A DNA stretch of 64,000 nucleotides from Homalodisca vitripennis. Lineage: Eukaryota; Arthropoda; Insecta; Hemiptera; Cicadellidae. Shown in pieces: positions 33,817 to 47,400 of the stretch. The stretch covers positions 116,832,501 through 116,896,500 of the forward strand of contig NC_060215.1 in the NCBI RefSeq assembly GCF_021130785.1, given 5' to 3'. The notes beneath the pieces were generated by a model. It was not told where the DNA came from. It searched no databases and saw only the letters and a list, made by a program, of their open reading frames with translations. The translations under genes and the position numbers were made by a program. The stretch's first letter is position 1. Each line of letters opens with the position of its first letter.

Positions 33817-35304
33817 AAAATATACTTCAAAATATTATTTGTAGACAAAACAATACTCTATTGTAGACAACTGAATTAGTTGAAGGAAGGAGGAATACGA
33901 GAATTTTACTGCCATGACGTCTAGAATACTTTCAAAAGGTCTTATTTATGTTATTTTCTATATTCCGTGTGTTAACCTCATGTTCTGTGGATGAATCTCA
34001 GTATATTCTATTCATTTACTCATGACTAGGTTGACCTGCTTTGAGGTAACTTATCTTGACTTCGAATTTGGAAGTCACACCAGATTTTAGTTAAATAAAT
34101 CATTACTTTTTTCCAACTAACCATTAAGTGACCTTCTGGGCAACCTTTACAATTCATAATAATTATTTAACAACAATACAATACCCTTTTAGTTGATTGT
34201 ATTTCATTGATATAACAATTAATAAATTTTGTTTTACACGACACAGAACAAGACAAGACTAGAACTTGCTAAAATTACTTTCCTTTTCAGATATAAATAT
34301 ATTATATTCTGCTGTAGAGATTTATATTTCAATTTAAGCAATAATATATTATTAAGAAATATGTTATTAAGAAAGCATTAGTGTTTTATAAAACACAGTC
34401 AGTTATTGTATTTTAATATGATTGATTTTTGTATTTTCATAAGTTTTTTTTTATTATGCAAGAATTGTTGTTTACATCATTATACAATTAGTGTTCTTAA
34501 AAATTATAAAAAGAACTCAATATTACACTATTTTCTTTTTCTACCTTAATACCTTAGTATTCAGATTAAAATAACTAACTGTTTATAGTAAATTATTTAA
34601 GACAATGGAAATAAAGTGACTCAAACACAAAGTGTAATATTTATAAATTGTGAAAAATAGGTTAATCATTTATCAAACAAATTAGCATACTATTAATATT
34701 ACTTAAATCTATCTACAATACCACAATTAAATGTAATGCTAGTTAGTTTTAAAGCTTCTTGATTATCAAAATTTACACGCTTTGTACATATAAGGCCATA
34801 TCCAAAAATTATCTATGAAAAATGTTACAAATAATATGTTTATTAGTTAAAAACTAACAAATAGATGTAAACTTAAAGTAGCAAAAAATAATTTTTAACT
34901 ATAAACTTTGTTTATAGTTTAAATTTAACACGACTGTGATTTTCTGTTAAATATACATATTAAAAGCTAACAATAATATCTGGAGATTTTCTTAGTAATT
35001 TCAGTTTTAATTTCAGATACAAAAAAAAAAAAAAAACAACAACAAAAGTGATCAAAAGTATTATTTGAGTGCACTTACAAACATAAGATTGTAAACAAAC
35101 TGTATAGGAATTTAAAAATCATAAACAAATAACAAAAGTAATATGGTGTGTAAATTCAACAACACATTTGTGCAACCAAAAGGTATGCAAGTAGATAGCA
35201 TACTTAAACAAGCTGGTAACCCGAATATCTGGCATGACAATAGTCTTATAAGTATACAATAACAAGAAAGCAGACGTATGTGTTAGCTATATTGGATTCA
35301 GAGG

Positions 35305-35406
35305 CTATGAAGACGTACTATGGCTTGAGCTTGGACGAGATCCTCTACGAACAGAGTTCAATGGAGAGACAGCAGACATCAGATTCTGCATTTGTTCAGC
35401 AATTAA
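35305..35406 (-). CDS. Vps13: Vps13 terminal exon
   Basis: Encodes [20 protein letters not shown], then a Ser/Arg-rich end finishing HSTSS and TAG. It begins after GTTTACAG in phase 0, matching the previous exon. Confidence 0.88.
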   Translation of the reverse strand, partial: LIAEQMQNLMSAVSPLNSVRRGSRPSSSHSTSS

Positions 35407-38400
35407 CTGTAAACACAAAAGTGCATTAAAAGTCACCTTAAAATTTTCATCGTCAGCATAGAGAAAATAGTTATCACACTTAAAAAAAGCACATAGTATA
35501 GTTCAATTTTCATTTACAGTAGCTTTTAATTTCTATTTTTACCCCAATATATGAAATTACTTGTGGATACAATAAAGTAACAAAAAACAACAAAAAAACG
35601 ATTAATCCTCACCTAGGAAATTACCTTAATCGACCTGATGGGAGTCTTGATCGCCACAAACTGCTTTATCATTGCTGTCTGCATTGTGCGTTTTGGCTCT
35701 TTTCGAACGACTTATTAAAATATCTACTGACAGTATTGTTTTTCTTGTTTATTGACAGTGATTTAGTCGATTTCATTACAATTCCCTTTGACTTGTCCTG
35801 CTACCTTGCAGAATTATTGGAACTATTTGTAATTTCCTGTAACTAATGTTTTACTGACCTCATATTGTTATATTATTTTCAGTTTTGCTGTTAGCTCATT
35901 CATTCTTTACTACTAGGATCACAAGTCCAAGTCAGTGACTACATGATAGGGAATAAGCTACACAATTTTCCAAATACCACCACATTATAGAGAATCCAAC
36001 AAGTTTTACAACAATGTATTGTATGTAACATTTCTGTTTGAATAGAGTTGTTAAAATAATAAAAACACTATAGTGTTCTGTTGACTGCCACAAGATAGCG
36101 TCACATGTACTACAGACAACAAATCTAGACATCATTGTATTGGATACTAGCAACATAAGTCTGCAGTATTGTTGAGTTTACTGCTTTGTAAACATGACGT
36201 TTTCTCAAGAGCTTCGAGTTTATATTGCTGAACAGCATTAAAAAGCCCATCTAGATGAATTAAAAATTAAAAATAAATGAAAATTTTTATACTTAAAACA
36301 TTAATAATTTATTTAAATTGTCTAAAAAATTGGACACTGGCAATCTATGTCAAAATTGCAAATTTATAACTTTTCGGATGCTGCCATCTTTTTGCAGCTA
36401 TCCAATGTGCGATTGGGTCTTGGCTCTAAGGTTAGCATGTATGGCTCTTGTTTTTTAATAATTATTAACCATTGCAAACGTGTTCGTGCCAGTCCTATGA
36501 CTATACTTGAGTCCTTGAAGTTGATTTAACTCATGTTGATAAAAATTTTGTAAGAAATGTCCAGATACTGTAGTGCCTCATAATTCAACAATAACGAGAC
36601 TAATTGCCTGTTTCCGTAAATGTGAATCAGTTGCAAATAGGAAGAGAACTGGGAGGCCGGCCACCATTTTAACTGACACTATAATGGATGGTACTGTAGA
36701 CAGTGTTGTGTACAGAGACACCATTACACAGTTTATTACATTGCTTGAAAATGATGAACGTGATTATTGGTTGTAGCAGGACAGTCCCATAACTAATGAA
36801 AAAATGCAACTCCTTACATGGAATTTTTGGCGTATTATATCTAAGGGCTATGGCTCCCAAGATCCCCTAATTTGACGTCTCCATATTTTTCCTGTGGGGT
36901 CACCTAAAATAAAGTTTTTAAAAACTAGCCGCATACACTGGATAAATTGAAACTGAACATAACAATGGAAATCAACATCACTGGAAACGTGCTGAACAAG
37001 TCATCAAACGTGAAAAAAGAGTTCATGCATGCATTATTAAACACGGTAGCCATTTAGAGCGTTTGTTGTAAAAGCGTAAGTAATTTGTATGTACTAATTA
37101 CTTACATTATTACAACTATTAAACTATTACATCACAAAATAAAGATTGGAAAATATATTTTTATTGACTTTATTATTTTTTTCTTTATAACTACTAGAAT
37201 ACCTTTTGATTTGAGTGACTTGATTACCGTGTATAAGAACATAACTGGATTTTTCTTGAAATCAATAGAGGAATTTCCCAAAGAAAGAAATCAATTGTCA
37301 GCCGTACGAGTTGTGTTAGAAGTTGAAATGGGATGGTGTAAAAAAGGTTAAAAATATATAAAACAATATTTTTTATCAGATTATATTTTTCTCAGCTTGA
37401 CACACTTAAAACTGACTGTACATTTACTTAGTATTTTTTTATGAAATCGTCCATGACCTGTACTCCCTAAGTTGAAAAAATTGTATTACCATATCCTAAA
37501 TCTCAATTTTTTTAATCCGTTTCCATTTAAAATAAATGGGGATTCAATAATTTTGGTATATGTATATGTTTGTATGTGAGTGTGTATTTCTTGATTTATA
37601 GGTTTATAAGTTATCTTGTTCACTCTGCAACAGACATTGTTTACACAATTATCTTGAGATACTTCGGCTTCACTGTGGAGCTCCATCTTCAGTTATGACA
37701 TGTTAAAATGAAACCCTTTTATTTTAGATGTTCTAGAGTTTAAAATCTCTAGACAGAAAATGGCTTTCCAAAGGAAGCTGAAAATAATTTAAGGTAAGTA
37801 GGTTTACAATATTTGAGTGTGGTATGAACCAGAATCCTTGGAATAGTCACTACACCAGCCACACAAGCCTATGAACTATGATCTTGTAACTAAACTAATA
37901 TATCACTTAGAGTAATCTTTGATATCAAACATTTCAACTCATAGACTTACCCTTTTCTGATCTTCATTTGAAATTGGTAGTAGCTTTACATCGTTTGAAC
38001 GAAACAGACCAAGCTTCTTTTTGCCACCTTCCAATTTGATCTGGATGCCCTCAGGTACAATCATAGGTGGTTCCGTTAATTCTCCCCAAACGTATGATAA
38101 GTCCACCTATTAAGATAAACAAAATTATCAAATTTTAAATTATTTTATTCTTACTCTCAATATGACTAAGACTTTAATGACAGTCTCTTCAGTTACAGAG
38201 TTTATCATTAGGGTTATGAAAAGGTTGGGTCTTATCTACTTTGTAGCCTATGAAATTTAATTCCAACCTACATAGCTTGTATCACTGAGTGGTATTGTGA
38301 TATAGTACAAGAACCTGGAAAATTGTTTTCTGTGACACAATGTCAGTAACAATAGACTGACTAACTCTTGCGGATGGCAGTAGTTGGGTTCACAACAAAA

Positions 38401-41400
38401 TACCTGTGTTGAAGGTTTAACTATAGCAGTGTGTGAAGTACAATATTGATGAGCTTAAAAAAGCGGCGTTTCATCTGGAAGTGCATCAATGACGCACTTC
38501 AGGATTGGTCAATAGAAGTACTATTTATTGGCAAGATATCTGGATGTTGTTCAGACCAATGTATTCAGGAAGTTCTAAACTACAGACTTTTATGCATACA
38601 GGGTGTAACAAAAAGGTTGGGCTGGCTGTGATTTTCAAATTCTGTGTGTAATTGTAAGCTAAAAATGAAGAATAACTTTTTTTCCAATTTGCACTTTTTT
38701 TAGCCACTAGTCGATATTTTATATTATAAAATGCATTTAAACGTATTTAGACTTCGGCATTGATAGTCATTTGCTATTTACATGATTTTATTTCCTACTC
38801 TATGGGATTATGATCTATGAAATAATGTTGGCAGTCACCTAGAATATCGGAAAAAGTGGTTTGTTGCGAACTCGTTGTCGAGTCGCGGTCGCGGTGGCTG
38901 GGTAGCCGTTTGTTGACGTTCTGAACGATAGGTTCTGCTAATTTGTCATCTGCATTGTTATTGATTTGCTTGCTATTACTTTAGTTTACAACAATTGTTT
39001 TGTGAGTAAATACAATGAATGAGAGTATTGAAGACAATCAAGTACTAGAAGAGTTACTCAGATTTTCAAGTGACATTGACAGTGATGATTTATTCCAAGA
39101 TGACAGATAATGACCCTGGTTTTACTACCAATGGACTTGTTGAAATTATTTTTTACTTAAAAAAACATATATCAGTATAATACTAATAAAAACTTGTATT
39201 CTTGTGTTTTTATAAATAAATGTTTTTATATAAAATTGTACAGTTTTATATTTATTTCCAGCTTCTGATGAAATTGTTGATGGCCCTGGAACAAGTATGT
39301 TTTTTGGTAAACTTTTTGTTTTCAAAAAAACATGACATTTTTGTGTTTTAAAACAAGACTTTCTGTTTGAAAATATTTATGCATGAGCATTTGTATAGAT
39401 AGAGGAATTTTGTCTTTGACTTTGAAACTGGGTGGATTTTGACACCCTTAGTCTCGAAGTACTATCTAAATGGTATGTCATGGTCTGAAAACGTAAGACC
39501 ACCAGGTACGGATACCACCGGTTATGAACTTGTTTATCGTACACTGTGAATTGTTAACCTTACCTGATTGCCACCAAAGATTTCGTTATGGCTTAGCACA
39601 AGCATACGTTTGTCTGTCAGAAGCAGTATCTTCTTGGAGTTAGCCAGAGGAATATGGCAAACATAGACATCCGTTACGTAGTATTTACCCTTCTCCAACT
39701 CCTGAAACACAAAACATATTTTAGCAGGTTGACAAGATAGTTGATTTAACCCTTATAACGTCACAGACGCCGTATGGCGCATAGACAAACTATCTCCAAA
39801 CGGCAAAGACGCAGTACGGCGCATCGACACAAAACCGCGTCTATAGCAAATTTAAGTTCCTTTTAAATCCGATCAATGTCACTAACGGTATGCATCAACC
39901 ATGTGTGTGGGTTATTGACCTATGTCAAGCGTCAAAATATAGCTGTCGCGTTACATTGTTTGAAACAATAGACGCGGTGTCTAGACACTCTCCCCGCCAC
40001 ACGGCACAGACGCCGTACAGCGCGCGCTCTTTTGTTTGCAGTTTGGCTTCAGGTAGTGCGTGTCTAACCATCGCTGAGTTGGTTTCCTTCGTCGTGTTTT
40101 TTGTTTATATGGTTTTTATTTATTTTTAATTTTATTATATATAATTTATTATAAATATAATTTATTTTAATTATATTTATATAATTGTCTGGTAATGTTT
40201 ATAGTTTAGCTAATAAAATTTTGTGTGCCTTTTATTTTGACTTTATTTATATCTACAATTTAATGTCCCATAAATATATGTACGTACAAGATAATTTTAA
40301 AATTTTTACTTTTTTATACTTACCATAATTATAGAAAGTAAAAATAAAAATGAACTTTACACATTTAAAATTTTTTTTTTTTTAAATATTGTGCCGTTTG
40401 CTGGAAGTTGTGAAAAGATGTACTGACGTTATAAGGGTTAAAAACAAAACACTAAATGCTTATTCAGAGCATATAGTTATAGTAGTTTACAAAATAATAA
40501 CCATAATACAGTACAAGAGATTGAAAAAAGTTAGGATACAACCTTTAGGTCATTGAATACAATACCTCATAACTGTATTATATACACAGTGTTCAGGAAC
40601 ACAATTATAAGTAACACAACTTTCATTGGAACGGGTAAGCCTACATATGTTAAAAGTTTCAACAATGAAACATTGAAAGCTGATAATAGTAAAGAATCTA
40701 ACTATTATTCTGTATCCGCACACATAAGTAAGATATAGCTGTGATCTGTTTTTAAATGTTATGTTTGAATTTGTTCAGCTCATTAAAAATTGATGTCTGT
40801 TGTAACACATTGACAGTGTTCAGGTTTTCAGTTAAAATTCACAAAAATTACAAAATGTCCATACCAGTTAGAGGGGAGGGGGAGATTTTTTCAGGAGCCC
40901 AGGTAGTATTTTGGTATTCTTACCATTTTCTAATTGTATCACTACTTAGTTCAATTTAAATAATTTTGATCAAACAGGTTGTGAGTGATCTAAATTTGTT
41001 TATAAACTGAAGTGTAATCTTTATTTGTTAGTGTTTCAGGTACCTTAAGTAGCCTGTTTCCTTCAGCATCACGCCTGCAGTACGGCCGTACTAGGTTATC
41101 TGGATTAAAAAACCGAGGATGTCTCAGCCTAGTGGTTTCTTCTCCAAGCTCTGCATACCTGAATCCACAACAGACAAAATGTAAATATTCTTGTCAATAT
41201 TGCTTTACTTGATTATTTATAAAAAAGTTTGAATGTAGAAATTGTTGATCACATGAATTAAAAAAATACAGATTTACTAGCTTCGACAAAAACTTGTCAG
41301 TAAAATCTTTGAAGAACTGCAGAATAAATAATTTATGAGTGTCATTATAAGAACAGTTTTGTAGTATAAAAAGAAAAATTCCACTAAGAACATAACTTTC

Positions 41401-44400
41401 ATAAAAAAAATAACATTTTCTGTGCTACTAGTACACTAACAATTAGCAGGTAGTTAAAGTAAATAGTATGTTAAGTCGAAAAGAAAATTTTAATTAAGGA
41501 GTATCACAGGATAGTATTTTAGGATCAATATATATATATTATCTGGCGTATGTAGATGATACAGCACTAGTAAAAGCACATAAGAAGCAGAAAAGTGATT
41601 GAATTTTACATGCCTCAACAATGGTTTAACAATGAACAGCAAGATATGTAAAATTAACTAACACCAATTGCAATTCTGATATATTGGAACAAGTGAAGTG
41701 AACTAATTTTGTTATTTAGGACTAATGATAGATAAACACTTAATGTAGAATTGCCATATTAACAGAACTTGCCAAAGATTAAGGATATTCTTAGGAATTC
41801 TGAACTATTTAAAGTTATACCTACTAATACATCACTGAAATTGATGTACTCATTATTATTCCAGTCTATATTAAGGTCATGAGGAAGTGCAGTATGTAAT
41901 ACGAGTCAGGCCCATACTCAGACTGATTTTTTCAGACAATTTTACCGGGCCCACCCACGTCTATTTGAAGGGACCGTATTGACAGACGAGTTAGCTCAGA
42001 CTAATAACTGTAACACTCTTATAGGCTTAAGTTGTAATATCGTTCATTGCAATTTCAAAGAAACTGTGACTATTACTTTAAAATAATAATTTTACTATCT
42101 AGATCATGTATATTTACTTCAATCAAATATTAGTTTTTGCTTATAGTGTATAATATTTTAAATACTACACGCAGAGAAGATTAAAACAGCAAAAAATAAA
42201 TAACTTTCAGAAAATAGGTGGATCATTGTTTATTATCATATTTTATCCTGGTTAAAAGTTCTAATTTAACCCATTGGCGACGGATGACGTATATTGCCCG
42301 TCATCATGTATACAGCGCGTAAAGACGGATGACGGACAGTGTCCGTCATGAATTTTGGGATTTGTTCAATCGATATAATTCTCGGTTATTTGTATGGTTA
42401 TTCCGTTCACCAACAAGCGATCGATAGTTGAATCGTATTATTCGGTATCTAACATCCGAATACAAGAAACTGAATGCAAAAACCGAACATAAACCTGAAT
42501 ACCGTAACTGTTTGCAATAGAACAGCGATCAGTCGAGCAACATGGCGTCTCGCGATGAAGTGTTTCTCCGTTCGTCGGAGTTATCTGCGTATGTGGATAA
42601 TGTACTGAATGAAAGTGATAGTGATAGTGGTGATTTAGATGGCGAAACTGTGAATATCAATGACGATAATGATGAAATCAGTGACAATGACGGGCGAAGT
42701 GATAGTAGTGATGACGATGACGACAATGACAATAGGCCTAACCTCCAAACTTGGACCTGGACAAATGACACAAACACAGTAAGGCAAATCAACTTTACTG
42801 GAAATTCAGGTATAAATCCAATTGTTTCCAGGCAATTGAATGCTGATTGTACAGAGCTAGATGTATTGAATCAATTTCTAACCAATGAGTTCTGGGATAA
42901 AGTTGTAAGTGAAACTAACAAGTATGCTAGGGAGAAAATTCTTGGTGGAGGTGATGTTAGGCCTAATAATAATTGGACTGATGTAACCAAGGATGAAATG
43001 AAGGCTTACTTTAGCCTTGTTGTTTTGATGTCACAAAACCCAAAACAAAAAGTAACTGACTATTGGTCTCGCAGACAAATAATTCATTGTCCTATCTATA
43101 GTGAGGTTATGTCACGCGACAGATTCAAATCTATTTCTAGATACTTACACTTTTCATCCTCACTTCTGCAAACTGACAAACTAAGGAAAATCCGACCAGT
43201 TGTTGAATTACTTTTGTCATCATTCAAAAGGGTATTCAAACCTGGAAAGTTTTGTTGTATTGACGAAAGTTTGATGTCCTTCCGAGGAAGGTTAGCCTAC
43301 ATCCAATTCAACCCTTCAAAAAGGGCTAGGTTTGGAATTAAGATTTATAAGGTATGTGATTCTGTAACAGGGTACTGCTACAATTTCAAGATATACACTG
43401 GGAAGGAAATTACCAATGACACTACAATGCTAGTTAGTGAACAAGTTGTTTTGACAATGACAGAAGACTTAGTTGGTGAAGGTCGACTTATGTTTATGGA
43501 CAATTGGTATTCATCGCCAAACCTTTTTTTGGAGCTCCTAAACAGAGATACTTATTGCATTGGTACATTGAGAGCCAATAGAAAAAATGTTCCCAAGGAA
43601 ATAAAAAAAGAAAAACTGAAGAAAGGAGAAATAACATTTCGCTCAAGTAATAACATGTTGTGTCTGAAATGGAAAGATAGGAAGGATGTGACAATGCTTT
43701 CAACATACCACGAGAGACCAGATTTCCAAGAAGTAACTTCTCAGCGAGAAAGTAGAAAACAAAATCCAGTAGTAAGCCTCAAACCAAATGTTGTTGTAGA
43801 TTACAACAAGTATATGTGTGGGGTAGACAAGCAGGACCAAAAACTTTCCTCCTTTCCAGTAATGCGTAGGAGTGCCAAAGGGTACAAAAAAATATTTTTT
43901 TACCTTTTTGATATTGCATTATGTAATGCTAGTATTGTACACAACTTGGTCACTAAAAAGAAAATTCATCTTTCAGAATTTAGGCTAAACATTGTTGACC
44001 AGTTACTATCAACAGTTCAGCTTCCTGATAGGCCTACAGGAGGGAGGCCTTCACTAGACCAACCAATGAGGCTACAATGTAAACAATGGGGACATTTCAT
44101 TGAAAAAATTCCTCCAACAAACAAAGCTAGACCATCCAAAAGATGTAAAGTGTGTTATGATCACGGAAGGCGATCAGAAACAATTTACCAATGTAAAAAA
44201 TGTAAAGTTCCTTTACATTTGGAGAACTGTTTTGAAATTTTTCATACAGTAAATAAATACTAAAAAAAGTAAAAATGTATTTGTAATTATTTGTAAATAT
44301 ATACCACACATGAATTCCACAACAAAAACTTTTTACAGGTAAGTTATACCACCATAACTGAAAAAAACTATTAAACGTTTTTTAAACAAAAAAAAACTCA

Positions 44401-47400
44401 GTCCTGGGTTGTCACAATAGCGTTAAAATCTCAGTCTCCAATGGGTTAAAGAAAAAAACATCATTTCACAACACTATGACTCAAAAGTGTTTGAACTCTA
44501 ATAGTCACAATGAACAAGTCTCTGTCAATTACACACAGGTTGAGGTATGTAACTGGCTGACTAACTGTCGAGTTGTCACATAGCTGCTATGGTAGAACAA
44601 ATCAACATATTGATATGATTCAGTCACCACTAAGCCTGCACACAGACAATGCAGTTATTATTTTACCTCAACCGTAGTATTACGTTATAATTGCATTAAT
44701 CATACTAAATAATCTGAAGTTTTGTTTTCCCTTTCATCACACGTTACTATTTTATTTATTATAATACAAGAAGTTAACATAATGACGTGACATAGATATT
44801 TGTAAATATCAATTTCTTTGCTGTCTGTAAATAAATTTTTTAAAGATATACTTGAATTAACATAATGACAAACCTATCTACATTGAGCAGAATATATTAG
44901 AAAAAGTATACCTTTTAACAGCACTGAATGATCCACTGGCAAAGTCTATGACTCCTGCTGTGGGTCGGGTGACCAGGCCTACAACACCCTTGCCGAAACC
45001 CTTGACGAACCCTCCTACGCCCTCCTGTCTCGCCCCTGAGATGGGCTTGGTGAACACACCTCCTACACCTTCCACAACACCCTGTTAAAAACACACTTAC
45101 TATGAATATGATTACATGTTGAATGGTGATTTTAATGAAAAACAGTTTACTACCGAACTGACACTGTATGTATCTTATCACAGAATTATAAAACTTTAAA
45201 TACAAACAATTAACTTGGTTGCTGTTTTTCTAATTGAAATCTCACGAGAGAGTATAAATTGTTTAAATTAACTCTCACCAAGACAAGTCCTTTGCCACTG
45301 TGAGCGAGGCCCTCTTGCACAGTGGCTGGTCGATAGTGTAACGCCTCACGACGTTTGCGTTGGTAATCTTCATCCAATGTGAGTGCAGCAATTCCTTTAC
45401 CTGAGCAAAATATCAAACCAATTTCAATTTTAATCTGTCATTATTAAAACAATTGAATGACAATTAAAATTAATTGCAAACAAATTTAAAATATTTATCT
45501 GTAATCATTTTACACAATAGCACTGTATCTACAACTATACTCAGTTTTGTATCTAAATAAATTGAAGGACAAAAATATTTAAATCGATAAGAGCTATTTT
45601 GTCAGATTCTCACAAAAGCCAGTTTAAACCTGCAAATGATGGACAAGAGAGTGAACCTACAGCAATTGCCAATTAGTGAGTAAATATAGTTTTAAAGTAT
45701 TAAAAGTTTAAAATATTTTAAAATCATCTTTCAACATCAGTTTCAACTAAATATATATAATGATCCTTTATTCCATGTACCGTACATTGTTCAATTAAAC
45801 AAATGCACAGTGTTATATGGCACAAGGTTTTTAAAACATGTAACAATATGTAATTTTTATAATTAACTCTGTGTATGTGTGTGTGTATTAATAAATAAAT
45901 AATATTTATTTGTCATATGAACTCTTATGAGTTATTAACAAAGTGGAGAATACAGTCAGTTGAGACTAAGTCAAATAAGTTCCTCAAGAATATACAAGAG
46001 TTAAGAATGAAACTTTAAAATATAACATTTAAAATAGATTCCAACATACTTTTATTGTTTCAAATAAACATACTTGACCTCATTACTTATCTTAAAGAAG
46101 ATCTATAAAAAGACTGTGATTGATACATGTAATGAATTCAAAAATATGATTCCCACTTTTAGTTCATCACATAAATACTATATACTATTAATATAAACTA
46201 AAGTAAAGGGTGATGTGTTTACAATTTTAAAACTTAAATAGAATATGGTCTACAGTAGTTGCCAAAAATTTATGTTAGACAACAAATCATATATGTAAAT
46301 ATTAATTACAGTTTGTATTTGCAATTTTTTAAACAGGGGCTTCCAATGTTCAATTGAGGTTGCCTTTAACATTATTCTAACTACTTTCTTTTGTAAAATC
46401 AGAATTTCTCCTATCCTACTGCAATTACCATACAAAATTATACAATATCTAAAGACAGACTGGAAATAAGCGAAATATGCGGCTTTAATGTAATTTTGGT
46501 CAATACATTGAGTTAATTGTCTTATAAGAAAAATTACTCTGGATAGCCTGGAAGTATTGTAATCTACTTGGACTCTTTTGTGTGTTGGTGTCAATGCTCC
46601 AATCTTGAAATTATGTGCTGCCTATATTTGTGAAGTGTTAACTTACCTATTTAATGAATGTATTAAGTCTGGCATTTTTCCTGATGTATTGAAAGTTAAT
46701 AAAGTTATTCCTGTACATTTGAAGGGGCCTAGAGATCAAATCTGTAACTATAGACCAATTACGATAATTCCAGTTGTGTCAAAGGTTTTGGAACGTCTAG
46801 TTCACAAGCAGGTAGTTTATTATCTGGAATCTAATGAGTTAATTAGTAACTGTCAGTTTGGGTTTCAGGCCAAACGGAGCAGTACTGATGCAGTTCAGTC
46901 TTATGTAAATGACTGTTTTGAGGGAACACTGTAAACCTCTTTTTCTAAAATTTAATATTTTAACACTGCCTTCTATTTATGTATTATATGTGCTATTGTA
47001 TGTAAAAGATAATTTTAACTCCTTTCTAACCAAAGTAATATTCATAATTACTAAACACGTAATAGAAATAATCTAGTAATAACAAAATGTAATTTTTCAA
47101 GCACCCAATCCAGTTTCAAGTATCAAGGAATTAAGCTGTACAATGCATTGCCTTCAGATATAAAAGAATTAAGTAGACCTAATTTTAAGAACTGTGTAAA
47201 ACATTATCACTCAAATCTTGCCTGTACAGTGTTTATGATTTTTATACTGTATTAAGAGACAATTTGGAATAGATTATTTTAGACTAGTTATTTGACGTTG
47301 TTATATGTATGTACATTACATCTTGACAATAAATGATTTGATTTATAACAGTATGGATGAGATATTTTGTCCCGTCCAATTAGCAATTCTGATCTTGTAA

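Larger units (their letters stand above)
32977..35304. other. intergenic region downstream of Vps13
   Basis: Very AT-rich. It contains repeat copy B (33414-33748) with its two 60-bp flanking repeats, and poly-A runs near 35020. Possible polyadenylation signals for Vps13 (TTTATT on the plus strand) occur, for example near 34839. No gene was seen. Confidence 0.5.
41159..44911 (-). other. Vps13 intron with LINE relic and complete piggyBac
   Basis: Holds a decayed LINE (41500-41900) and the piggyBac element (42270-44445). 44450-44911 is plain AT-rich intron. Confidence 0.8.

Noticed and set aside
42529..42792. Minus-strand serine/leucine-rich open frame opposite the piggyBac start
   Set aside because: It is the antisense shadow of the acidic Asp/Ser codons of the transposase N-terminus; no independent evidence.
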